A stretch of DNA of 64,000 nt from Nemertoderma westbladi. Its lineage: Eukaryota; Xenacoelomorpha; Nemertodermatida; Nemertodermatidae. The stretch's first letter is position 1. Each line of letters starts with the position of its first letter. Positions 18,001-29,400 of this stretch are shown in pieces. The stretch is taken from contig JAUCBJ010006783.1 of NCBI GenBank assembly GCA_032718475.1, positions 1 to 64,000 on the forward strand, in the 5' to 3' direction. The notes below the pieces were generated by a model, which did no database searches, had not been told where the DNA came from, and saw only the letters and a program-made list of their open reading frames with translations. The translations under genes were made by a program, and so were the position numbers.

Positions 18001-20056
18001 ATAAATACAATAATGTTACATAAATACAATAATGTTACATAAACTAAACACAATAATGTTACATAAATACAATAATGTTACATAAATACAATAATGTTAC
18101 ATAAATACAATAATGTTACATAAATACAATAATGTTACATAAATACAATAATGTTACATAAATACAATAATGTTACATAAATACATTAATGTTACATAAA
18201 CACAATAATGCCACATAAATACAATAATGTTACATAAATACAATAATGTTACATAAATACAATAATGTTACATAAATACAATAATGTTACATAAATACAA
18301 TAATGTTACATAAATACAATAATGTTACATAAATACAATAATGTTACATAAATACAATAATGTTACATAAATACATTAATGTTACATAAACACAATAATG
18401 CCACATAAATACAATAATGTTACATAAATACAATAATGTTACATAAATACAATAATGTTACATAAATACAATAATGTTACATAAATACATTAATGTTACA
18501 TAAACACAATAATGCCACATAAATACAATAATGTTACATAAATACAATAATGTTACATAAATACAATAATGTTACATAAATACAATAATGTTACATAAAC
18601 ACAATAATGCCACATAAATACAATAATGTTACATAAATACAATAATGTTACATAAATACAATAATGTTACATAAATACAATAATGTTACATAAATACAAT
18701 AATGTTACATAAATACAATAATGTTACATAAATACAATAATGTTACATAAATACATTAATGTTACATAAACACAATAATGCCACATAAATACAATAATGT
18801 TACATAAATAAATACAATAATGTTACATAAATACAATAATGTTACATAAATACAATAATGTTACAGAAACACAATAATGTTACATAAATACAATAATGTT
18901 ACATAAATACAATAATGTTACATAAATACAATAATGTTACATAAACACAATTATGTTACATAAACACAATGTTACATAAATACAATAATGTTACATAAAT
19001 ACAATAATGTTACATAAATACAATAATGTTACATAAATACAATAATGCCACATAAATACAATAATGTTACATAAACACAATGTTACATAAACACAATGTT
19101 ACATAAACACAATGTTACATAAATACAATAATGTTACATAAATACAATTATGTTACATAAACACAATGTTACATAAATACAATAATGTTACATAAACACA
19201 ATAATGTTACATAAACACAATAATGTTACATAAACACAATAATGTTACATAAATACAATAATGTTACATAAATACAATAATGTTACATAAACACAATAAT
19301 GTTACATAAATACAATAATGTTACATAAACACAATAATGTTAAAGAAACACAATAATGTTACATAAATACAATAATGTTACATAAATACAATAATGTTAC
19401 ATAAATACAATAATGTTACATAAACACAATAATGTTAAAGAAACACAATAATGTTACATAAATACAATAATGTTACATAAATACAATAATGTTACATAAA
19501 TACAATAATGTTACATAAACACAATAATGTTAAAGAAACACAATAATGTTACATAAATACAATAATGTTACATAAATACAATAATGTTACATAAATACAA
19601 TAATGTTACATAAACACAATAATGTTACATAAATACAATAATGTTACATAAATACAATAATGTTACATAAATGCAATAATGTTACATAAATACAATAATG
19701 TTACATAAACACAATAATGTTACATAAATACAATAATGTTACATAAACACAATAATGTTAAAGAAACACAATAATGTTACATAAATACAATAATGTTACA
19801 TAAATACAATAATGTTACATAAACACAATAATGTTACATAAACACAATAATGTTACATAAACACAATGTTACATAAATACAATAATGTTACATAAATACA
19901 ATAATGTTACATAAATACAATAATGTTACATAAACATAATAGTGTTACATAAATACAATAATGTTACATAAATACAATAAATAATGCCACATAAATACAA
20001 TAATGTTACATAAATACAATAATGTTACATAAATACAATAATGTTACATAAATACA
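1..20056. repeat. 19-bp minisatellite array (over 1,000 units), open at the left edge
   Basis: The unit is ACAATAATGTTACATAAAT, repeated head to tail. From 1 to about 9,030 it is almost invariant, with rare junction changes near 304, 1,430, 1,980, 2,550, 7,606 and 8,865. From about 9,030 to the end variants become frequent: TAAACAC for TAAATAC, an extra AAAT, ATTAATG, AATGCCAC, GTTAAAGAAAC, ACTAAACAC and units lacking AATA. Blocks of variants recur at fixed offsets, for example 7,480 bp, so large pieces of the array were copied. The unit carries stop codons and no reading frame is supported. The array ends 114 bp before an ACBD3 exon, so it sits in the upstream intron of that gene. It is too regular for coding sequence and has no spacers, so it is not a CRISPR array. 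Confidence 0.98.
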
Positions 20057-20170
20057 ATGGCGTTTACGTTTACTTAAAATGGTCAAAAACTGCCTGATCA
20101 AAAAATAGTTTAAATAGTTTCATATCGAGCAGATGAAATAAATACAATTTAGAACACAATTGGTTTACAG
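20057..20170 (+). other. 3' end of upstream ACBD3 intron with acceptor site
   Basis: This is a short unique stretch between the 19-bp array and the exon. It is AT-rich and ends in TTGGTTTACAG, a usable 3' splice site whose AG is at 20169-20170. The following exon begins with the third base of a codon, so the upstream intron is phase 2. The whole upstream intron visible here consists of this stretch plus the 19-bp array. Confidence 0.8.
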
Positions 20171-20319
20171 GGAACACGATGAAATCAAAGAACATGCTGA
20201 CCAGGTGGATAAGACCCCGTTGTTAATGGCGACCGCTTCCATGTGGACCAGACCACAGCTCGGCGAGTTTAAAACAATGGTTAAATCCGACACAGAGAGT
20301 GTGCTTCGCATTGGTAGAG
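20171..20319 (+). CDS. ACBD3: ACBD3-like (Golgi GCP60) protein, penultimate coding exon, start of GOLD domain
   Basis: This 149-nt exon encodes 49 whole codons from EHDEIKEH to SVLRIGR, including ASMWTRPQLGEF. That motif is characteristic of the start of the C-terminal GOLD region of ACBD3, a Golgi scaffold that in vertebrates binds giantin and PI4KB. The acceptor is TTTACAG at 20164-20170. The donor is AGAG followed by GTCAGT, with the GT at 20320-20321. The single G left at 20319 joins GG at 44884-44885 to make a glycine codon, giving G-R-G-E-T-V-T-V across the junction, as expected for the family. The N-terminal acyl-CoA-binding and charged central parts lie outside the window to the left. 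The exon is boxed in by satellites about 110 bp away on each side. The family call rests on recognised motifs, not on an alignment. Confidence 0.92.
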
Positions 20320-20426
20320 GTCAGTCAGTATACTCGTATATGAGTTGATAATATTGTATGTAGTTGCTGAGTTTTAGCTCAAATTGATAAAGTTAAGTTA
20401 CCGATGATCGTGATAGTTGAACATGA

Positions 20427-23400
20427 AGGCTCACTATAGAGTAGTCTGGTTGGGTGGAGGGTGGGCTCACTGTAGAGTAGTCTGGTTGGTTGGAGGGTGG
20501 GCTCACTATAGAGTATGTCTGGTTGGGTGGAGGGTGGACTCACTAGAGTAGTCTGGTTGGGTGGGCTCACTATAGAGTAGTCTGGTTAGGTGGGCTCACT
20601 AGAGTAGTCTGGTTGTGTGGGCTCACTAGAGTAGTCTGGTTGGGTGGGCTCACTAGAGTAGTCTGGTTGGGTGGGCTCTCTAGAGTAGTCTGGTTAGGTG
20701 GGCTCACTAGAGTAGTCTGGTTGGGTGGGTCCACTAGAGTAGTCTGGTTGGGTGGGCTCACTAGAGTAGTCTGGTTGGGTGGGCTCATTAGAGTAGTCTG
20801 GTTGGGTGGGTCCACTAGAGTAGTCTGGTTGGGTGGGCTCACTAGAGTAGTCTGGTTGGGTGGGTCCACTAGAGTAGTCTGGTTGGGTGGGCTCACTAGA
20901 GTAGTCTGGTTGGGTGGGCTCACTAGAGTAGTCTGGTTGGTTGGGCTCACTAGAGTATTCTGGTTGTGTGGGCTCACTAAGAGTAGTCTGGTTGGGTGCG
21001 CTCACTAAAGTAGTCGGGTTGGGTGGGCTCACTAGAGTAGTCTGGTTGGGTGGGCTCACTAGAGTAGTCTGGTTGGGTGGGCTCACTAGTGTAGTCTGGT
21101 TGGGTGGGTCCACTAGAGTAGTCTGGTTGGGTGGGCTCACTAGAGTAGTCTGTTTGGGTGGGCTCACTAGAGTAGTCTGGTTGGGTGGGTCCACTAGAGT
21201 AGTCTGGTTGGTTGGGCTCACTAGAGTACTCTGGTTGGGTGGGCTCACTAGAGTAGTCTGGTTGGGTGGGCTCATTAGAGTAGTCTGGTTGGGTGGACTC
21301 ACTAGAGTAGTCTGGTTTGGTGAGCTCACAGAGTAGTCTGGTTGGGTGGGCTGACTACAGAGTAGTCTGGTTGGGTGGGCTCACTAGAGCAATCTGGTTG
21401 GGTGGGCTCACTACAGTAGTCTGGTTGGGTGGGCTCACTAGAGTAGTCTGGTTGGTTGGGTGGGTTTACTAGAGTAGTCTGGTTGGGTGGGCTCACTAGA
21501 GTAGTCTGGTTGGGTGGGCTCACTATAGAGTAATCGGTAGGGTGGGCTCACTAGAGTAGTCTGTTGGGTGGGCTCACTAGAGTAGTCTGGTTGTGTGTGC
21601 TCACTAGAGTAGTCTGGTTGGGTGGGCTCACTAGAGTAGTCTGGTTGGGTGGGCTCACTAGAGTAGTCTGGTTGGTTGGGCTCACTAGAGTATTCTGGTT
21701 GTGTGGGCTCACTAAGAGTAGACTGGTTGGGTGCGCTCACTAAAGTAGTCGGGTTGGGTGGGCTCACTAGAGTAGTCTGGTTGGGTGGGCTCACTAGAGT
21801 AGTCTGGTTGGGTGGGCTCACTAGAGTAGTCTGGTTGGGTGGGTCCACTAGAGTAGTCTGGTTGGGTGGGCTTACTAGAGTAGTCTGTTTGGGTGGGCTC
21901 ACTAGAGTAGTCTGGTTGGGTGGGTCCACTAGAGTAGTCTGGTTGGTTGGGCTCACTAGAGTAGTCTGGTTGGGTGGGCTCACTAGAGTAGTCTGGTTGG
22001 GTGGGCTCATTAGAGTAGTCTGGTTGGGTGGACTCACTAGAGTAGTCTGGTTTGGTGAGCTCACAGAGTAGTCTGGTTGGGTGGGCTGACTACAGAGTAG
22101 TCTGGTTGGGTGGGCTCACTAGAGCAATCTGGTTGGGTGGGCTCACTACAGTAGTCTGGTTGGGTGGGCTCACTAGAGTAGTCTGGTTGGTTGGGTGGGT
22201 TTACTAGAGTAGTCTGGTTGGGTGGGCTCACTAGAGTAGTCTGGTTGGGTGGGCTCACTATAGAGTAATCGGTTGGGTGGGCTCACTAGAGTAGTCTGTT
22301 GGGTGGGCTCACTAGAGTAGTCTGGTTGTGTGTGCTCACTAGAGTAGTCTGGTTGGGTGGGCTCACTAGAGTAGTCTGGTTGGGTGGGCTCACTAGAGTA
22401 GTCGGCTGGGTGGGCTCACTAGAGTAGTCTGGTTGTGTGGGCTCACTAGAGTAGTCTAGTTGGGTGGGCTCACTAGAGTAGTCTGGTTGGGTGGGCTCAC
22501 TAGATTAGTCTGGTTGGGTGGGCTCACTAGATTAGTTTGGTTGGGTGGGCTCACTAGAGTAGTCTGGTTGGGTGGGCTCACAGAGTAGTCTGGTTGGGTG
22601 GGCTCACTACAGAGTAGTCTGGTTGGGTGGGCTCACTAGAGCAATCTGGTTGGGTGGGCTCACTAGAATAGTCTGGTTGCGTGGGCTCACTAGAGTAGTC
22701 TGGTTAGGTGGGCTCACTAGAGTAGTCTGGTTGTGTGGGCTCACTAGAGTAGTCTGGTTGGGTGGGCTCACTAGAGTAGTCTGGTTGGGTGGGCTCAGTA
22801 GAGTAGTCTGGTTGGGTGGGCTCACTAGAGTAGTCTGGTTGGGTGGGCTCACTAGAGTAGTCTGGTTGGGTGGGTCCACTAGAGTAGTCTGGTTGGGTGG
22901 GCTCACTAGAGTAGTCTGGTTGGGTGGGCTCACTAGAGTAGTCTGGTTGGGTGGGTCCACTAGAGTAGTCTGGTTGGGTGGGCTCACTAGAGTAGTCTGT
23001 TTGGGTGGGTCCACTAGAGTAGTCTGGTTTGGTGGGTGGGTTCACTAGAGTAGTCTGGTTGGGTGGGCTCACTAGAGTAGTCTGGTTGGGTGGGCTCACT
23101 AGAGTAGTCTGGTTAGGTGGGCTCACTAGAGTAGTATGGTTGGGTGGGTCCACTAGAGTAGTCTGGTTGGGTGGGCTCACTAGAGTAGTCTGGTTGGGTG
23201 GGCTCACTAGAGTAGTCTGGTTGTGTGGGTCCACTAGAGTAGTCTGGTTGGGTGGGCTCACTAGAGTAGTCTGGTTGGGTGAGTCCACTAGAGTAGTCTG
23301 GTTGGGGGGGGCTCACTAGAGTAGTCTGGTTGGGTGGGCTCACTAGAGTAGTCTGGTTGGTTGGGCTCACTAGAGTAGTCTGGTTGTGTGGGCTCACTAA

Positions 23401-26400
23401 GAGTAGTCTGGTTGGGTGCGCTCACTAAAGTAGTCGGGTTGGGTGGGCTCACTAGAGTAGTCTGGTTGGGTGGGCTCACTAGAGTAGTCTGGTTGGGTGG
23501 GCTCACTAGAGTAGTCTGGTTGGGTGGGTCCACTAGAGTAGTCTGGTTGGGTGGGCTCACTAGAGTAGTGTGTTTGGGTGGGCTCACTAGAGTAGTCTGG
23601 TTGGGTGGGTCCACTAGAGTAGTCTGGTTGGTTGGGCTCACTAGAGAAGTCTGGTTGGGTGGGCTCACTAGAGTAGTCTGGTTGGGTGGGTCCACTAGAG
23701 TAGTCTGGTTGGGTGGGCTCACTAGAGTAGTCTGGTTGGGTGGGCTCACTAGAGTAGTCTGGTTGGGTGGGTCCACTAGAGTAGTCTGGTTGGGTGGGCT
23801 CACTAGAGTAGTCTGGTTGGGTGGGTCCACTAGAGTAGTCTGGTTGGGTGGGCTCACTAGAGTAGTCTGGTTGGGTGGACTCACAGAGTAGTCTGGTTGG
23901 GTGGGCTCACTACAGAGTAGTCTGGTTGGGTGGGCTCACTAGAGCAATCTGGTTGGGTGGACTCACTAGAGCAATCTGGTCGGGTGGGCTCACTGGAGTA
24001 GTCTGGTTGGGTGGGCTCACTAGATTAGTCTGGTTAGGTGGGCTCATTATAGTAGTCTGGTTGGGTGACTCACTAGAGTAGTCTGGTTTGGTGGGCTCAC
24101 TAGAGTAGTCTGGTTGGGTGGGCTCACTAGAGTAGTCTGGTTGGGTGGGTCCACTAGAGTAGTCTGGTTGGGTGGGCTCACTAGAGTAGTCTGGTTGGGT
24201 GGGTCCACTAGAGTAGTCTGGTTGGGTGGGCTCACTAGAGTAGTCTGGTTGGGTGGACTCACTAGAGTAGTCTGGTTTGGTGAGCTCACAGAGTAGTCTG
24301 GTTGGGTGGGCTCACTACAGAGTAGTCTGGTTGGGTGGGCTCACTATAGCAATCTGGTTGGGTGGACTCACTGGAGCAATCTGGTTGGGTGGGCTCACTA
24401 GAATAGTCTGGTTGCGTGGGCTCACTAGAGTAGTCTGGTTGGGTGGGCTCACTAGAGTAGTCTGGTTGGGTGGGTCCACTAGAGTAGTCTGGTTGGGTGG
24501 GCTCACTAGAGTAGTCTGGTTGGGTGGGTCCACTAGAGTAGTCTGGTTGGGTGGGCTCACTAGAGTAGTCTGGTTGGGTGGGCTCACTAGAGTAGTCTGG
24601 TTGGGTGGGCTCACAGAGTAGTCTGGTTGGGTGGGCTCACTACAGAGTAGTCTGGTTGGGTGGGCTCACTAGAGCAATCTGGTTGGGTGGGCTCACTAGA
24701 ATAGTCTGGTTGCGTGGGCTCACTAGAGTAGTCTGGTTAGGTGGGCTCACTAGAGTAGTCTGGTTGTGTGGGCTCACTAGAGTAGTCTGGTTGGGTGGGC
24801 TCACTAGAGTAGTCTGGTTGGGTGCGCTCACTAAAGTAGTCGGGTTGGGTGGGCTCACTAGAGTAGTCTGGTTGGGTGGGCTCACTAGAGTAGTCTGGTT
24901 GGGTGGGCTCACTAGAGTAGTCTGGTTGGGTGGGTCCACTAGAGTAGTCTGGTTGGGTGGGCTCACTAGAGTAGTCTGTTTGGGTGGGCTCACTAGAGTA
25001 GTCTGGTTGGGTGGGTCCACTAGAGTAGTCTGGTTGGTTGGGCTCACTAGAGAAGTCTGGTTGGGTGGGCTCACTAGAGTAGTCTGGTTGGGTGGGCTCA
25101 CTAGAGTAGTCTGGTTGGGTGGGTCCACTAGAGTAGTCTGGTTGGGTGGGCTCACTAGAGTAGTCTGGTTGGGTGGGCTCACTAGAGTAGTCTGGTTGGG
25201 TGGGTCCACTAGAGTAGTCTGGTTGGGTGGGCTCACTAGAGTAGTCTGGTTGGGTGGGTCCACTAGAGTAGTCTGGTTGGGTGGGCTCACTAGAGTAGTC
25301 TGGTTGTGTGGGCTCACTAGAGTAGTCTGGTTAGGTGGGCTCACTAGAGTAGTCTGGTTGTGTGGGCTCACTAGAGTAGTCTGGTTGGGTGGGCTCACTA
25401 GAGTAGTCTGGTTGGGTGGGCTCTCTAGAGTAGTCTGGTTAGGTGGGCTCACTAGAGTAGTCTGGTTGGGTGGGTCCACTAGAGTAGTCTGGTTGGGTGG
25501 GCTCACTAGAGTAGTCTGGTTGGGTGGGCTCATTAGAGTAGTCTGGTTGGGTGGGTCCACTAGAGTAGTCTGGTTGGTTGGGCTCACTAGAGTACTCTGG
25601 TTGGGTGGGCTCACTAGAGTAGTCTGGTTGGGTGGGCTCATTAGAGTAGTCTGGTTGGGTGGACTCACTAGAGTAGTCTGGTTTGGTGAGCTCACAGAGT
25701 AGTCTGGTTGGGTGGGCTGACTACAGAGTAGTCTGGTTGGGTGGGCTCACTAGAGCAATCTGGTTGGGTGGGCTCACTACAGTAGTCTGGTTGGGTGGGC
25801 TCACTAGAGTAGTCTGGTTGATTGGGTGGGTTTACTAGAGTAGTCTGGTTGGGTGGGCTCACTAGAGTAGTCTGGTTGGGTGGGCTCACTATAGAGTAAT
25901 CGGTTGGGTGGGCTCACTAGAGTAGTCTGTTGGGTGGGCTCACTAGAGTAGTCTGGTTGTGTGTGCTCACTAGAGTAGTCTGGTTGGGTGGGCTCACTAG
26001 AGTAGTCTGGTTGGGTGGGCTCACTAGAGTAGTCTGGTTGGTTGGGCTCACTAGAGTATTCTGGTTGTGTGGGCTCACTAAGAGTAGTCTGGTTGGGTGC
26101 GCTCACTAAAGTAGTCGGGTTGGGTGGGCTCACTAGAGTAGTCTGGTTGGGTGGGCTCACTAGAGTAGTCTGGTTGGGTGGGCTCACTAGAGTAGTCTGG
26201 TTGGGTGGGTCCACTAGAGTAGTCTGGTTGGGTGGGCTCACTAGAGTAGTCTGTTTGGGTGGGCTCACTAGAGTAGTCTGGTTGGGTGGGTCCACTAGAG
26301 TAGTCTGGTTGGTTGGGCTCACTAGAGTAGTCTGGTTGGGTGGGCTCACTAGAGTAGTCTGGTTGGGTGGGCTCATTAGAGTAGTCTGGTTGGGTGGACT

Positions 26401-29400
26401 CACTAGAGTAGTCTGGTTTGGTGAGCTCACAGAGTAGTCTGGTTGGGTGGGCTGACTACAGAGTAGTCTGGTTGGGTGGGCTCACTAGAGCAATCTGGTT
26501 GGGTGGGCTCACTACAGTAGTCTGGTTGGGTGGGCTCACTAGAGTAGTCTGGTTGGTTGGGTGGGTTTACTAGAGTAGTCTGGTTGGGTGGGCTCACTAG
26601 AGTAGTCTGGTTGGGTGGGCTCACTATAGAGTAATCGGTTGGGTGGGCTCACTAGAGTAGTCTGTTGGGTGGGCTCACTAGAGTAGTCTGGTTGTGTGTG
26701 CTCACTAGAGTAGTCTGGTTGGGTGGGCTCACTAGAGTAGTCTGGTTGGGTGGGCTCACTAGAGTAGTCTGGCTGGGTGGGCTCACTAGAGTAGTCTGGT
26801 TGTGTGGGCTCACTAGAGTAGTCTGGTTGGGTGGGCTCACTAGAGTAGTCTGGTTGGGTGGGCTCACTAGAGTAGTCTGGTTGGGTGGGCTCACTAGATT
26901 AGTCTGGTTGGGTGGGCTCACTAGAGTAGTCTGGTTGGGTGGGCTCACAGAGTAGTCTGGTTGGGTGGGCTCACTACAGAGTAGTCTGGTTGGGTGGGCT
27001 CACTAGAGCAATCTGGTTGGGTGGGCTCACTAGAATAGTCTGGTTGCGTGGGCTCACTAGAGTAGTCTGGTTAGGTGGGCTCACTAGAGTAGTCTGGTTG
27101 TGTGGGCTCACTAGAGTAGTCTGGTTGGGTGGGCTCACTAGAGTAGTCTGGTTGGGTGGGCTCACTAGAGTAGTCTGGTTGGGTGGGCTCACTAGAGTAG
27201 TCTGGTTGGGTGGGCTCACTAGAGTAGTCTGGTTGGGTGGGTCCACTAGAGTAGTCTGGTTGGGTGGGCTCACTAGAGTAGTCTGGTTGGGTGGGCTCAC
27301 TAGAGTAGTCTGGTTGGGTGGGTCCACTAGAGTAGTCTGGTTGGGTGGGCTCACTAGAGTAGTCTGTTTGGGTGGGTCCACTAGAGTAGTCTGGTTGGTG
27401 GGTGGGTTCACTAGAGTAGTCTGGTTGGGTGGGCTCACTAGAGTAGTCTGGTTGGGTGGGCTCACTAGAGTAGTCTGGTTAGGTGGGCTCACTAGAGTAG
27501 TATGGTTGGGTGGGTCCACTAGAGTAGTCTGGTTGGGTGGGCTCACTAGAGTAGTCTGGTTGGGTGGGCTCACTAGAGTAGTCTGGTTGGGTGGGTCCAC
27601 TAGAGTAGTCTGGTTGGGTGGGCTCACTAGAGTAGTCTGGTTGGGTGAGTCCACTAGAGTAGTCTGGTTGGGTGGGCTCACTAGAGTAGTCTGGTTGGGT
27701 GGGCTCACTAGAGTAGTCTGGTTGGTTGGGCTCACTAGAGTAGTCTGGTTGGGTGGGCTCACTAGAGTAGTCTGGTTGGGTGGGCTCACTAGAGTAGTCT
27801 GGTTGGGTGGGCTCACTAGAGTAGTCTGGTTGGGTGGGTCCACTAGAGTAGTCTGGTTGGGTGGGCTCACTAGAGTAGTCTGGTTGGGTGGGCTCACTAG
27901 AGTAGTCTGGTTGGGTGGGTCCACTAGAGTAGTCTGGTTGGGTGGGCTCACTAGAGTAGTCTGGTTGGGTGGGCTCACTAGAGTAGTCTGGTTGGGTGGG
28001 CTCACTAGAGTAGTCTGGTTGGGTGGGTCCACTAGAGTAGTCTGGTTGGGTGGGCTCACTAGAGTAGTCTGGTTGGGTGGGCTCACTAGAGTAGTCTGGT
28101 TGGGTGGGTCCACTAGAGTAGTCTGGTTGGGTGGGCTCACTAGAGTAGTCTGGTTGGGTGGGTCCACTAGAGTAGTCTGGTTGGGTGGGCTCACTAGAGT
28201 AGTCTGGTTGGGTGGACTCACTAGAGTAGTCTGGTTGGGTGGGCTCACTACAGAGTAGTCTGGTTGGGTGGGCTCACTAGAGCAATCTGGTTGGGTGGAC
28301 TCACTAGAGCAATCTGGTCGGGTGGGCTCACTGGAGTAGTCTGGTTGGGTGGGCTCACTAGATTAGTCTGGTTAGGTGGGCTCATTATAGTAGTCTGGTT
28401 GGGTGACTCACTAGAGTAGTCTGGTTGGGTGGGCTCACTAGAGTAGTCTGGTTGGGTGGGCTCACTAGAGTAGTCTGGTTGGGTGGGTCCACTAGAGTAG
28501 TCTGGTTGGGTGGGCTCACTAGAGTAGTCTGGTTGGGTGGGTCCACTAGAGTAGTCTGGTTGGGTGGGCTCACTAGAGTAGTCTGGTTGGGTGGACTCAC
28601 TAGAGTAGTCTGGTTTGGTGAGCTCACAGAGTAGTCTGGTTGGGTGGGCTCACTACAGAGTAGTCTGGTTGGGTGGGCTCACTATAGCAATCTGGTTGGG
28701 TGGACTCACTGGAGCAATCTGGTTGGGTGGGCTCACTAGAATAGTCTGGTTGCGTGGGCTCACTAGAGTAGTCTGGTTGGGTGGGCTCACTAGAGTAGTC
28801 TGGTTGGGTGGGTCCACTAGAGTAGTCTGGTTGGGTGGGCTCACTAGAGTAGTCTGGTTGGGTGGGTCCACTAGAGTAGTCTGGTTGGGTGGGCTCACTA
28901 GAGTAGTCTGGTTGGGTGGGCTCACTAGAGTAGTCTGGTTGGGTGGGCTCACAGAGTAGTCTGGTTGGGTGGGCTCACTACAGAGTAGTCTGGTTGGGTG
29001 GGCTCACTAGAGCAATCTGGTTGGGTGGGCTCACTAGAATAGTCTGGTTGCGTGGGCTCACTAGAGTAGTCTGGTTAGGTGGGCTCACTAGAGTAGTCTG
29101 GTTGTGTGGGCTCACTAGAGTAGTCTGGTTGGGTGGGCTCACTAGAGTAGTCTGGTTGGGTGCGCTCACTAAAGTAGTCGGGTTGGGTGGGCTCACTAGA
29201 GTAGTCTGGTTGGGTGGGCTCACTAGAGTAGTCTGGTTGGGTGGGCTCACTAGAGTAGTCTGGTTGGGTGGGTCCACTAGAGTAGTCTGGTTGGGTGGGC
29301 TCACTAGAGTAGTCTGTTTGGGTGGGCTCACTAGAGTAGTCTGGTTGGGTGGGTCCACTAGAGTAGTCTGGTTGGTTGGGCTCACTAGAGAAGTCTGGTT

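Noticed and set aside
1-20056. CRISPR array
   Set aside because: The units are directly adjacent with no spacers, the array is over 20 kb long and the sequence is from a eukaryote.
1-20056. Telomeric or centromeric identity of the 19-bp array
   Set aside because: The unit does not match known telomere repeats, and the array lies in an intron. Centromere function cannot be judged from sequence.
20427-20535. CTCACTATAG in edge units resembles part of the T7 phage promoter
   Set aside because: Only about 10 bases match, the upstream half of the promoter is absent, and the host is an animal. Chance similarity within a repeat.
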